From Opeltia flavorubescens (lineage: Eukaryota; Ascomycota; Lecanoromycetes; Teloschistales; Teloschistaceae), in NCBI GenBank assembly GCA_000442125.1, contig KE546972.1, positions 1,262,022 to 1,326,021 of the forward strand: a DNA stretch of 64,000 nucleotides, read 5' to 3'. Each line of letters opens with the position of its first letter. The stretch's first letter is position 1. The notes under the pieces are model-generated. The model was not told the DNA's origin and ran no database searches. It saw nothing but the letters and a program-made list of their open reading frames with translations. The position numbers and the translations under genes were made by a program. This document shows, in pieces, positions 11,103 to 22,457 of the stretch.

Positions 11103-14100
11103 ATGTCGCAGCCACCGATGATATCGTGTCCGCTTAAACAGACGAATGAGATCGACTGGGTTTATCCTCTGAAGGCTTACATCAGGCAAACATATGGCGA
11201 TGATCCAGAGCGATATGCAGAGGAGTGTAATACTCTGAACAGGCTTCGACAGGATATGAGAGGAGCTGGAAAGGACAGCGCTGCAGGGCGCGATCTACTT
11301 TACAGGTATTATGGACAATTAGAGCTATTAGATTTGCGTTTTCCAGTTGATGAAAATCATATCAAGATTTCTTTTACCTGGTACGTTCTTACTGTGCCTG
11401 AGCCAAGTCCTACAACAGAACTTGGACGTTAATACAATTCTGTGTGCACTAATGCTCACCAGGCTCGATGCTTTCACTCACAAACCAATCTCGCAATATT
11501 CTCTCGCCTACGAGAAAGCTTCGATCATTTTCAACATCTCGGCCGTTCTTTCATGCCACGCAGCACATCAAAACCGCTTTGATGACGCCGGTTTAAAGAC
11601 AGCGTATCATTCCTTCCAAGCGTCTGCTGGCATGTTCACATACATTAACGAGAATTTTTTACATGCTCCCTCGACAGACCTTAGCCGTGAAACCATCAAA
11701 ACTTTGATCAGCATTATGCTTGCTCAAGGCCAAGAGGTGTTCCTTGAGAAACAGATTTCAGATGGCAAGAAAGTTGGTCTCCTCGCCAAACTCGCGAGCC
11801 AGGCAGCATATCTTTACGCTCAGGCTGTAGAAGGAGTTCAGGAAAATTTCCACAAGGGCATATTCGACAAATTATGGGTTCAAGTCATCCAGGTGAAGAG
11901 TCATCATATCTCATCTCTAGCGCAGTATTACCAAGGACTTGCAGATGACGATGCCAATTCTCATGGCATGGCAATCTCTAGGCTCCAAGTCGCAGAGGCT
12001 GATGCTAGAGACGCGGTTCGCCTTGCCATTGCATTTCCTTCCACTGTTCCGCCGTCCTCGAATCTCAGCTCGGACACTGGGCCTAGTCTGGGTGAAGCTT
12101 GTAGGAAGCATCTGGCTAACGTGCAAGAACGGATTGTAGCGTTCAACAAAGATAACGATTTTATATATCATCACACCATTCCTGCCGAGTCATCACTGAG
12201 CGTCATTCCAAAGCTCCCCGCCGCTAAAGCCATACCTGTAAGCGAGTTATATCAGGGTCAGGACATTCAGCGCATAATTGGTCCAGATATATTCCAAAAA
12301 CTTGTGCCAATGTCGGTAACCGAATCTGCAAGCTTATATGATGAGGAGAAGGCAAAATTAGTCCGAGCGGAAGCCGAAAATGTTGAAACAGCTGACGGAG
12401 AGATGGCGGCAAGCCTTGACTATTTGAAACTTCCAGAGAGCCTGAATGTACTCAAGGGTGGAATGGACCACGAACCAGCAGTTGACGAGGGCTTCCGGGT
12501 CTGGTGTGACGAATTAGCTGGACATGAACCATTCGGAAAAGCCTTCGAACAGCTCTCTTCCGACAAAACCAGAATAAATGGTATATTGGACAGGAGCTCT
12601 AAGCAGCTTGACATGGAAGAGAGTATATGTGAGAAGATGCGGTCGAAATACGGTGGCGAATGGACGCAGCAGCCAAGCTCCCGTCTGAGCTCGACATTGC
12701 GAAGTGATATCCAAAGCTACCGAGGCACTATCGAAGAAGCTAACAGCAGCGACATGCAACTCCTCAATACAGCTCGGCAACATGAGTCAGATTTCGATGA
12801 AATGCGCTCGGCTGGTGAGACGGACGAGGCTGACGTTCTATACCAGCGTGCAATGCAAAAGGTAGGAGCGACGCGAAATAAAGGTAAGAATAGCGTGTCG
12901 AGTCCGACATCGCCTCAGGAAGGCAGTCTGCTCGATGAAGACTATGGTGAGGGAGGGATGGCGGTGACTGACCAGATAGCGAAAGTGGAGGATCTCTTGA
13001 AGCGTTTAAACTTGATCAAAAGAGACCGGATGCAAGTCCTGAAGGATTTAAAAGAAAAGGTTGGTTTTCGAAGCAATAGTCTCAACTCAGTCGTTGGTTG
13101 ACAGCGGGTGGTAGGTTCAAAGCGACGACATATCGAACGTTCTCATACTCAACAAGAAATCCATTAGTAATCACGAATCTCAGCTATTCCAAGCGGAGCT
13201 AGAGAAATTCAGACCGCATCAGAATCGGATTTTGCAGGGACAACACAAGCAGACAGCGCTGATGAAAGAACTTACGAAGGCATACGGTGATCTGCTCCAG
13301 GACAAGAGAGTTCGCTCGGAACAAGCGCGCTACGAGACCTTCACAAGACAGCGAAATCAAGTCATGGCAAAGTATAGAAGAGTCTACCAGGCATTCAACG
13401 GTCTTATCGACGGACTCATGCGCGCACAGAGCTTCTATACTGAAATGGGAGACACGGTCGAGAGTCTGGAAAAGAACGTGGAGATTTTTGTCAGCAATCG
13501 CCGGTCTGAAGGCGCTCAACTACTTAGCCAAATAGAACGGGATAGGTCCAGCAATACCTCAGCCCAAGCGGATCGAGAGCGGGACCGGCTTCGGGACCTG
13601 ATGGAGCGCATGTCAATGGACCCGTCGTCATCTCCAACAAATCCTACGACGACTCATCCTCCCCCTGCGCTGAGACCGGGGGAATCTCATGACTCCTATT
13701 CGAACAAGTCCCCACCTTCATCGAACTACTACTCGAAACCGTCTCCAACCATTAATGCATCAGCCTCCCTGCACACAACTTCCGGGTCCAACCAGGGTCA
13801 TCTTCCACAAGTAATGCCTTCAAACGGCTTATTTTATAATCATGGGACGGACGTGCCAAAGTCTAATGGTTCAGTCTCGGTCAGTGACCTTTACAATCCG
13901 ATGGCGTATCCATATCAGTCATCCTTGTCACCTCAAGGGGCTGGACACGGATTATACTTCCCAAACCACGCGCAGCCGGCACCTCAAGCGTATTCTCAGC
14001 ACGGTCAGTACCTACCACAAGGTTATGTCCCCCCTCCACCTCCAGGGCCTCCTCCACCCTCTTCATTGGCATTTGGAAACCCCGACATGGCCCATCCGTC

Positions 14101-14206
14101 AGGGCCTGGAGGTTATGCACATTACCAACCACCACGTCAGAACGGCGGCCAGCCTACGCAAAAAGAACAGCATGATCCATGGGCAGGTCTCAACGCATGG
14201 AAGTGA
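11103..14206 (+). CDS. BRO1: BRO1 / VPS31, ESCRT-associated protein
   Basis: A 988-residue cytosolic and endosomal protein that binds ESCRT-III (Snf7) and recruits the deubiquitinase Doa4 when membrane cargo is sorted into multivesicular bodies. Exons are 11103-11380, 11463-13059 and 13115-14206, with GTACGT..CAG and GTTGGT..TAG introns. The Bro1 domain covers about residues 5-390 (start PMISCPLKQTNEIDWVYPLK; later KISFTWLDAFTH, YEKASIIFNISAVLSCHA, KGIFDKLWVQVIQVK). A central coiled V-shaped region follows (YDEEKAKLVRAEAENVETA; ESDFDEMRSAGETDEADVL), then a Pro-rich tail with PPPPPGPPPP that ends DPWAGLNAWK. The N-terminal sequence and tail fit BRO1 rather than its paralogue PalA/Rim20. The stretch from SDDISNVLILNKKS across the third exon confirms the second splice. 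Confidence 0.94.
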
Positions 14207-15040
14207 TAGATTTTCACTTTGTAGATCACCTTCCTTGCACTCTAAAGGAATTTGCGAAGTCTTGAATGGCATTATTGCTATCATATCGCCAGTCGCCCCA
14301 TCGAAGCGTCCCTCACTTGCTAAGTACAAAAATGCTGTAGAAAAGTGGAGGATTGTTCATGTCAAAAGACTGCGCGACGATTTGACGTAGAGGTCCTCGA
14401 GTCCGGAGAAGCCTCTTCAATGCATGTTTGCTAGCAAGTTTTGCAAAGAATTTGCTGCGTCCATGGAAACGGTCACACTAAGGAGGCAATTCTTTGTGGC
14501 ATATGAAATCAAGGCCCATGTCGCGTTTTTTTCTCAATTCCGATGGCCCGGATTGACACGTTTTGCCTGTTCTGCTCCGCCCTCCCAGTCTGACCCTTTT
14601 TCTGCCAGACAGGGATCTAGAGAAGTCTGTTGTGAGCGCAAGGCAGATCTCAAAAACTGAATGTTGGAGCGAAAAGCGTGTTCTAAGACTAGACAAGGAA
14701 ACTGTTTGCTTTTGCAACAAAGCCATGTGATAACTCATGTCAATCAAGGAGATGAAACTACAATTGGTTCTTCCCCCTTGGCACCGTTATCGCCGACGCA
14801 AGGCCATGGACTCTTATTGCAACAAGACATGAAATTTCATTCCTTTTGAGATAGGAAAAGGCGTTTCCAAGTGATATTTGGAACAATGCCACGCTTTTAT
14901 GATTGAAGCTCCATCCAACCCAACCTTGTGCCTTCGCCACCTTCATTGCGCCAACCCACGCGGGCCAAGGGTCACCGACCGCTATCCGAATCGCCATCCC
15001 TTCGCCAACAGATTGAATAAAAGCACATTGACCTCGTCCC
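14207..15040. other. Convergent spacer BRO1 / transporter
   Basis: This holds the 3' flanks of two genes that point at each other. Short frames on both strands have no recognisable domains. Confidence 0.4.
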
Positions 15041-16284
15041 TTATGCCGAAAACCGTTCCTTATCTTGCGCCCGCTCGGTTCCACTCCGAATAAGGTGACT
15101 AATATCACCAACAGGAATCTGGAATGGAAAGTCGACAGAAGCGAGCATTTGTGCAAAGAAGATCCACCTGTTCGAGAAGGTCAGCCAAGCTATCATCCGG
15201 GAGATGTTTTGACAACTCACCACCCAGCTAGGCAAGCTAAGAAGGCGAAGGCGCCTGATGCGATCTGTAGCTTTCCAGCGGCGCTTGCGTGATCCAAGGC
15301 AATCTCCCAGTATGAACCGGTTAGAATCACAAAGGTCATGAAGAGGCCGAAGAAAATAGTCACGAATACAAGGTTGGTGCGTAAAGCACAGATCAAGTAA
15401 AGCAAGGAGAGGAAACCCATGAAGAGCAGGAAGAAGCCTAGTCGTGGAAGTCAGAGGCCATTTCAACACGGGAATACCTAGTTGTGTCAGATATACTTAC
15501 CATAGCTTGCGTGAAATCCTTTACTGGTGAGACCTTCATAAGGCTTCGTGGGATCGGGAGCATATGCGCCGTATGCATTGTAGAATGGGGTAAGCGTACT
15601 GCCCAGCGTGAACCAGAATCCGCCTGCAGTGACATCAGCAGTTGAACGATAAGGAAGTCGCCCCACAACTGGTCAGGGTACAACTTGCCGTAGGAGCAAA
15701 AGACGACAAACGCGAAGGTATTGCCTAGGACAAACTCGAGGATACCTCCGAGCGTCATGAGCAAACCCCCCTTATTTGGTGATCAGCATTTAGTCACGTG
15801 GTTATTGGTAGCGAAGGATACATACGAAGAAATAATACGAGCCTAACGTAGCTGCACCATTGCCACCAGCTCCCCTCCACCCCATCAACTCGCACGCGAG
15901 TGGAGTACAACTCAGCAGAAAGCCGAGGAGAGCCACCGGGGTCGGATTTGCAAAGGTACCTCGCAGATCACCCTTGACAGCTTTTTGAGGTGTCAGGTAG
16001 AGCTTTTCGAATAGCTCTTCCACGATGGTCAGCAAATACACGCAGTCCAATCGTGGCACGACTCGGCACCGAAACGTACCTGGACTGATAGAGATGGTGT
16101 TGGCTGTACGAATATGTCTCAGAGCCTCGTCACTCGAAGTGTCTGCTTTAAGCCGGCTAGGGCTCGGGGCATCCACATAATTGCGTGGGCCTGAGTCTTC
16201 AGATACATTATGCAGAGACGGAAAGATTGGATTGAACGTGTCGTCGTGACTCAAAATCTTTTTCTCGTCCTGAATACGATCCAT
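15041..16284 (-). CDS. ATO/GPR1/FUN34-family acetate or ammonium transporter
   Basis: A predicted plasma-membrane protein of 314 residues with about six membrane spans. Exons, in reading order, are 16080-16284, 15826-16016, 15689-15770, 15501-15623, 15221-15437 and 15041-15167. The N-terminal part is soluble and Ser-rich. The family signature lies at the first span, FANPTPVALLGFLL (the NPAPLGL-type motif), followed by GGILEFVLGNTFAFVVF, FWFTLGSTLTPFYNAYGAY, a Leu/Phe-rich span, and VDFPFQIPVGDISHLI near the end. Relatives are yeast Ady2/Ato1, Yarrowia Gpr1 and Aspergillus AcpA, which move acetate and are linked to ammonium export. The third intron starts GCAAGT and ends CAG, a GC-AG intron supported by the frame of the protein on both sides. 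Substrate cannot be settled from sequence. Its promoter is the long spacer to its right. Confidence 0.9.
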
Positions 16285-17735
16285 GACGGGTATATGTGAT
16301 AAGATTTAAGAAAGGAGAGGTTAGAAGACTTGGAAGTGTGGGAAGAATTCAACAGCACTTGGGGTCAGATGAAGAATGTAAACGTGAGGTAAAACCAGGG
16401 GTTAAACCAGGGGTTAAGACTGATAGCAAGCTTAGGAAAGTGCTGGTGAAGGTTCCGAGGAGATACATGAAGGCGAGGTGAATATATGCTTCTTTAGCAG
16501 CCACGAGCCGATCCTAGGCGTCGGAAGGGAGAAAAGGTTTCGCAAACAGCAGGATGCCGCCACGCTTCCGAAACGTCCATGATCGGGAAAAGTTCGATAT
16601 CAAGGGACGAAACTGAGTGGATATGATCAACCTTACCCCAGACTGGCGGTCATAGCTTGTCTGGGGTACTTCCGATGCGTTTAAGCGAAGATTTCAGGTG
16701 GATACTTGACGTGACCGTGCGCCTTATCCGCCGGCTCTTTCAGAGAACCATTTGTGTTGACGAAAAGCTCGCGGCTTGCAAAGCGGCTCTAATACTTCCG
16801 TAGCCACAACGCCCCTGCAATCACAATAAGCGTGGAAGAACAAGGGGATCTACCGCGGCAGCTTGAACAGGGATCTGGCTCCACAAGGTCCCTTCATACA
16901 TCATCATATTTTGAACAAGATGTAGTGAAGCGCCATCGTCGTATTTGCTTAAGTTCCTGAATAGGCACCTTGTGGCTGGNACAAATCGGTTGGGCGCTTG
17001 TAAGAAGCGATCGCATGTACAAGCGTTGGTGCACGCTCACTTCTACATGTCCTCGCATGGATGAGGTGTATCGAAGGGCCAGTCAAAAGATATTGCTCAC
17101 AGAATCGCTGCCTGGGTCATTGGAGCCAAATATGCGTTCGAAATCTAGAGCGGTCGTACCTGGTTGGGGTGACACGATCTAAGCTGCAAGAGAAATCCGT
17201 CGTTAGATTCGTCACGCCAGCACAAGCGACGAAAGCAATTCTTGATCTTCTGAAGCCCAATAACAGGATAAGGGGCGTGGTAGCTCATGCTGGGCACGTA
17301 AAGTTTTGAAAGCTGCAACATCAGCGCTCAACACCATGTTCGCCGATGATTACGTCGGTGTCTCACGTCCAGCTCTTCTCGATAGCAACATGAATTCGGT
17401 TGGTCACAGATCTCTTCTGATGAGCTTAACCGGAGCAAACCTCAAACACCATGGATTGAATCCTACAGAACGATACTGACCGTCGTTATTCAATTTCCTC
17501 TTTTATTGCATATTGTAGCTGTAAAGAGCATCGGACCAGAGGAAAGATATCGAGATTTCATCAGGTGCTGTGATCCTGAATGTAACGAATTTAAAAATCC
17601 GGTGCTTCTGGCCTTTCATTTGCTCGGTATATTACTTTTTCATGTCGGGGAATTCCGCCATCTCCTACATGCGCTTTTTCCACAGATCTCTAATCACTTT
17701 CTCACCCCCCACCCAAAATTTCTTAGAGGTTTCGT
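16285..17735. other. Promoter of the transporter gene and 3' flank of LEU1
   Basis: About 1.45 kb without a supported gene. It holds a tandem 12-base repeat (16392-16415) and one N (16980). The small open frames here lack domains and show no splice-linked continuation. Long promoters are common for fungal carboxylate transporters, but I could not identify a clear regulator site. Confidence 0.4.
16392..16415. repeat. Two tandem copies of a 12-base unit
   Basis: The unit AAACCAGGGGTT is present twice head to tail with no mismatch, and the flanking bases extend it partly. It lies about 110 bases upstream of the transporter start codon. No function is evident. Confidence 0.85.
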
Positions 17736-20217
17736 TCACCACTCTAACGGCTCGTCGATGTGCTCGCCTCGGTTGGTCTTGGGAATTGGGACTGCTTCTA
17801 TCTGTACAGGCCCCTTCCTGCCTCCTCTCTTCAAGTATCCGCTCCCATCCAGCCAAGGAGTGTCAAGACTCCTGCGATCTTCGAATTTCTTGATCTTATC
17901 CTCCATCTGCATTGTAAGCCCGATATCATCGAGCCCATTGACCAGGCAATGCTTGCGGAACTCTTCGACTTCAAAGTCAGCAAGTTTCTGACCCGAAGCA
18001 TCATTGATCTGTTGGTTGACGAGATCGACTTCAATCTCACGGCCCGCTCGGGCTTCCTCTGCTACTCTATCCAGTGTCTGCTGGTCTGGGACGGCGACAG
18101 GAAGCATGCCATTCTTAAATGTGTTATTAAAAAAGATATCTGCGTATGAGGGAGCTATGATACAGGTGATCCCGAAGTCGAGAAGCGCCCAAGGTGCATG
18201 CTCACGCGAGCTACCACAACCAAAATTAGGACCGGTGACCACGAGTATTTTTGCGCGACGATAAGGTTCCTTATTCAATACGAAGTCGGTTTCTTCCTTG
18301 CCTTTGTCGTTGTATCTGAGAGAGTAAAAGAGGGCGGAGCCTAGCCCGGTACGTTTGATGGTCTTGAGGAATTGCTTGGGGATAATTGCATCTGTGTCTA
18401 CATTTGAGCGCTCCATAGGCGCAGCTATTCCTTTGAGGACAGTAAACTTGACCTGACTACCAGATGAACTGGCACTTTGGGTTTCACCGTTGGCTTGGGA
18501 ACTTTCGGGCAAATCGAGGATTCGATCCAAATCATCATCGGTTTCAAGCTCCGATACTTCGGGCGTGACGTCTAACTGAGGAACTGCTTTTGCCGGTGCT
18601 GGTTTCTCAGTAGCCAATTTCCTCACATCGGCTAGCTTGCCAACCACTGCGGCCGCTGCTGCCATGACTGGCGACATTAAATGTGTTCGCCCGCCTGCGC
18701 CTTGCCGACCTTCAAAATTACGGTTGGATGTACTCGCACAACGTTCCTTCGGCGAGAGAATATCGGGGTTCATGCCTAGACACATTGAGCAGCCAGCTTC
18801 GCGCCATTCGAAACCTGCATCCTGGAAAATTCTATCAAGACCTTCAGCTTCAGCTTGCTTCTTGACAAGGCCTGACCCAGGGACGACCATTGCCCTCTTG
18901 AGATTAGGTGCGACCTTCTTTCCTTCTAATACTCGGGCAGCCGCGCGAAGATCTTCAATCCGTGCGTTGGTGCAAGAGCCGATGAACACCTTGTCGAGCT
19001 CGATGTCCTCCATGCGGATGCCAGGTACTAAACCCATGTATTCGAGAGNTCTCCGAGCGCTTTCTTTTTTTGCTTCGTCATCAAAGGATTCAGGGTCGGG
19101 TACCACGCCAGAAATCGGCACTACGTCTTGAGGTGAAGTGCCCCAGGATACAGTCGGAGAAATATCCTTGGCATTGATAAACACGTCTGCGTCGTACAGC
19201 GCGCCATCATCTGATTTGAGACTTGCCCAATACTTGATTGCTCTTTTCCACTCCGAAGAATCTGCTTTCGGTGCTAGAGGTCGCCCTCGAAGATATGTGA
19301 AAGTCGTGTCATCAGGTGCAATCATTCCAGCTCTAGCTCCTGCCTCAATTGACATGTTACAAATGGACATTCGAGCCTCCATGCTCAATCCTCGGATCGC
19401 TGACCCGCAGTACTCAATGACCGCGCCTGTCCCGCCCGCTGTTCCAATGACGCCAATGGCATGTAGGATTATGTCTTTGCTGCTTACGCCCGGAGATAGA
19501 ACACCGTCGACTTGTATCCTCATGTTCTTGCTTCGCTTCGTAATTAGTGTCTGGGTCGCTAATACATGCTCGACCTCACTGGTACCAATGCCGAAAGCTA
19601 GAGCGCCAAAAGCACCGTGTGTCGATGTATGACTATCACCGCACACGACGGTGGTCCCTGGCAGTGTGAAGCCCTGCTCGGGGCCGATTATGTGAACAAT
19701 GCCTTGACGTTTGTCTCCGAGTCCGAAGTATGTCACGCCAAATGCTTTGACATTCTCCTCGAGGGTGAGACATTGCGTCCTAGAGTCTGCCTCTTCAACA
19801 AATTGCCCGACGTCTTTGAAGTTCTTGCGGGATGTGGTAGGGACGTTCTAGGCTTGTCAATGAGATAGGAATATATTACTGCTGATTCTGCACGCACATG
19901 GTCTGTGGTGGCAAGAGTACAATCTGGCCGTCGCACCTTCCGATGAGCGTTGCGAAGGCCCTCGAACGCTTGCTGCAATCATTGTTAACATGGTGGAATG
20001 CCGGCAAGTGTGGAACGGAAGATGCTCACGGGCGAAGTTACTTCGTGGACGAGGTGTCGATCTGGTGCTTCTTGTTAGCTAAATGGTAGGCGCCGCCGAT
20101 AGATTTCAAGCACATACCAATATACAGTAACAAGGTCCCATCCTCGCGTTCGTCTACTATGTGGTCTTGCAAAACCTTGTCATACAACGTCTTTGGTTGT
20201 TGATTGGCTGATGGCAT
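17736..20217 (-). CDS. LEU1: 3-isopropylmalate dehydratase, fused two-domain form
   Basis: This enzyme converts 2-isopropylmalate to 3-isopropylmalate, the second committed step of leucine synthesis. The protein has 772 residues, close to the fungal norm. Exons are 20118-20217, 20030-20061, 19898-19972 and 17736-19847; the second is only 32 bases. The N-terminal aconitase domain shows [37 protein letters not shown] and [10 protein letters not shown], which supply the three cysteines of the 4Fe-4S cluster. A linker near residue 510 leads to the swivel domain with [18 protein letters not shown] and [11 protein letters not shown]. Bacteria make these as separate LeuC and LeuD chains; fungi fuse them. 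The start was chosen at MPSANQQPK, with an earlier in-frame ATG at 20235 as an alternative. One N at 19049 leaves one residue unknown. A palindrome matching the Leu3 site lies 118 bases upstream. Confidence 0.96.
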
Positions 20218-20334
20218 GATGGCGGTCAAGTACAATGAGTTAGAAAATGCCCGGTGTATGTGTAGGAAGGAAGTCGCGAGCCATAGAGCAGGAATGAAAG
20301 TACGAGTACTGTTTAGACATTAAATGCGCTGTCT

Positions 20335-20344
20335 CCGATATCGG
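20335..20344. promoter_or_regulatory. Candidate Leu3/LeuB binding site
   Basis: The ten bases CCGATATCGG form a perfect palindrome with CCG-N4-CGG spacing, the form known for yeast Leu3 and Aspergillus LeuB. It lies about 118 bases upstream of the LEU1 start codon. A reverse ATTGG at 20404-20408, which is CCAAT in the sense of the gene, is also in this promoter. The site is seen directly; binding is inferred. Confidence 0.6.
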
Positions 20345-20485
20345 TAACACAAGAGAAACCTCGTAGCACCCATTACCGAGTAATCCTAATTTTACGCGCA
20401 ATGATTGGTCAGCGACCAACGAGTTCCTTCATGCGCTGTGATGGCTCTCGTTGGTAGTAATTTACAAGATCCAATATGAATTGGC

Positions 20486-22006
20486 TTATTGTCTGTTATC
20501 TTCTCTAAATACCAACAATGCTAGCTTATGTCGAATTAATAGACCCATTACACCTACCACCGTCTGTGCGCCAATAATGTTTACGGCCAATCTATCCTCT
20601 TTCTGCGGCCCAAACCATACTAGCCACAAATTCAGGAGCGTAAGATTCGTTGACTGTAGAATTCTCCCTCGCTCGTCCTGCTTGATAGCTATCAAAGGCA
20701 TTGGGAGACCGGCGAGCATTTTGAGAATGCCTGTCAAGATTTTGTTTGGTGGTTCATGCCACTCTGTCATTGAAGGCTCTAAGAGTCCGGTCTTGGAGTT
20801 AAACCGCGGTAGACGATGTCGTGGACAGGGAATGACCCGAAAGAGCTGCGGCGCCGAGTAAAGAAAGTTGATGATCTGTGGAATGAATGTGAGAAGTAAG
20901 GTTTTGCTAAAATGTCCGAGGATGCCAACAATGGCAAAGACCATGCCTGCAAAGTAGCAGTATGTATCCCCTACGAATACCTTGGCGGGGTACCAGTTGT
21001 GCCACCAAAGGGCCATCGACACTCCAATGAAAGGTAAAAGAAAGTAGATAGAGAAGAGGTGAGGGTCGGTTGCTGGATGAGGATGGGGGGTCGCCGGCGC
21101 AGCGTATAACGACAGCACGTCGTTTAGTAGGAGTAGGACCGCAATGACTAGTGACTGAGTGACCTCAATGCCGTTGATTCCAGCTAAAATGTTGATACTG
21201 TTGGGACAGAAAATTGCGACGGAAGCCATGTAGAGATAGTAGATCCAGCCTAAATCAATCATAGTACCAAAGTAGATCTCAAGCTGGACCGGCACAACAA
21301 CGTTGGTGACCCCGTAGTCGACGAAATAGACGATGAGTATCGGAATGGCAGCAAACGCGGGGATGAATAGTTTGTGTCTCCATCTAATATCGAAGAGATC
21401 GTCGGCGATACCCAGAATGACTACTGACTGGAGAGATAGAAGAGCAGAAAGGTAGGACGCCAGCTAATAGCAGTTCAGTGGGATGAAGGAGGGCCAGAGG
21501 ACTTGCATTTGCGTTCGTTACCTTACTGTGCGGAAAGCGATGAAGTGTTCGTCCGTTCGCCAAGGGCTGGCGCTCAATGGTCACTTCCCGGTTGCCTCCA
21601 CCAGAGGTGGCAGCAACAATGTCTTGGTAAAAGGGAAACGGGATAAATATGATACATGTAAGAAGATAAACTACGGCACAAACTGCTCCCATGGTCTCCG
21701 GACTAAATGGGAAGACAAATCCTTGATTAGCACGTGGAAGGGATAGGGACTACCTGGCTCGACATTGACTGACATCTCAGGTCTCCGCGCCTTGGACATG
21801 TCGCGTCCTTTCAGCCCGGCGGAGATGAAAATTGGCCCAAGCCATCGTATCAGGCTGTACGTGGAGGAAAATGCGATCCCGCTGAATGCTAATGAAGCAA
21901 TCAATGGTTCGCCGTCACCTTGAAAGGTATTTCCGAGGATAATCAGGCACGTAAGAGAAATTCCTAGTAGATTCAAGGTCTCTGATCTACTTAGAGAATT
22001 GGACAT
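20486..22006 (-). CDS. ALG7: UDP-GlcNAc:dolichyl-phosphate GlcNAc-1-phosphotransferase
   Basis: An ER membrane enzyme that makes GlcNAc-PP-dolichol, the first step of N-glycan precursor assembly and the target of tunicamycin. The protein has 463 residues and many hydrophobic spans. Exons are 21774-22006, 21522-21702 and 20486-21463. The first junction restores RRPEIPETMGAVCAVVYLL, and the second restores FPHSKLASYLSALLSLQS, both expected in the family. Family marks include GIADDLFDIRWRHKL, ILAGINGIEVTQS and AKVFVGDTYCYFAGM, with the acidic residues used for metal and substrate binding. The first intron uses a GTCAGT donor. It shares a 451-base upstream region with SEH1 on the other strand. 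Confidence 0.95.
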
Positions 22007-22457
22007 ACCACCTCATCCAAGAATCGTTTAGATCGTCGTCTTTGAAAAGATATGGAAAGAGTTATCAGCTAACCATTACTGACGAAGGATGATTGTCATT
22101 AGGGTGCGGAAAACTTGGAGTCCGTTGTATTGAACAGATAGACGCTAACGCTCGGCAAGGAAGTGACCGAGATATCTGAAACGGCACCGAGAAATTTTTG
22201 TAGGCTAGCTCCATAGAGTAAGGTACTAGACCTACCTTAGAACGTGCTCCATATTTCAAGATCAATCTTAGATTCCAGTGAGCCTGGGCATAGACATGTA
22301 GTCCAAGTGTCTCTACATTATTGCAACAGTAGGACAAACATGGCGCAAACGACGGAAGGCCCAAGTACAAATAGTGATGAAGGCAGATAGAATTTCTGGC
22401 TTATTGCATGCGCAATATACATCTATTCTACTTCTAGCCCGCAGGTGACAGCGCAAA
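22007..22457. other. Bidirectional promoter ALG7 / SEH1
   Basis: This 451-base spacer lies between two start codons that point away from each other. I see no gene and no regulator site I would name. Confidence 0.5.
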
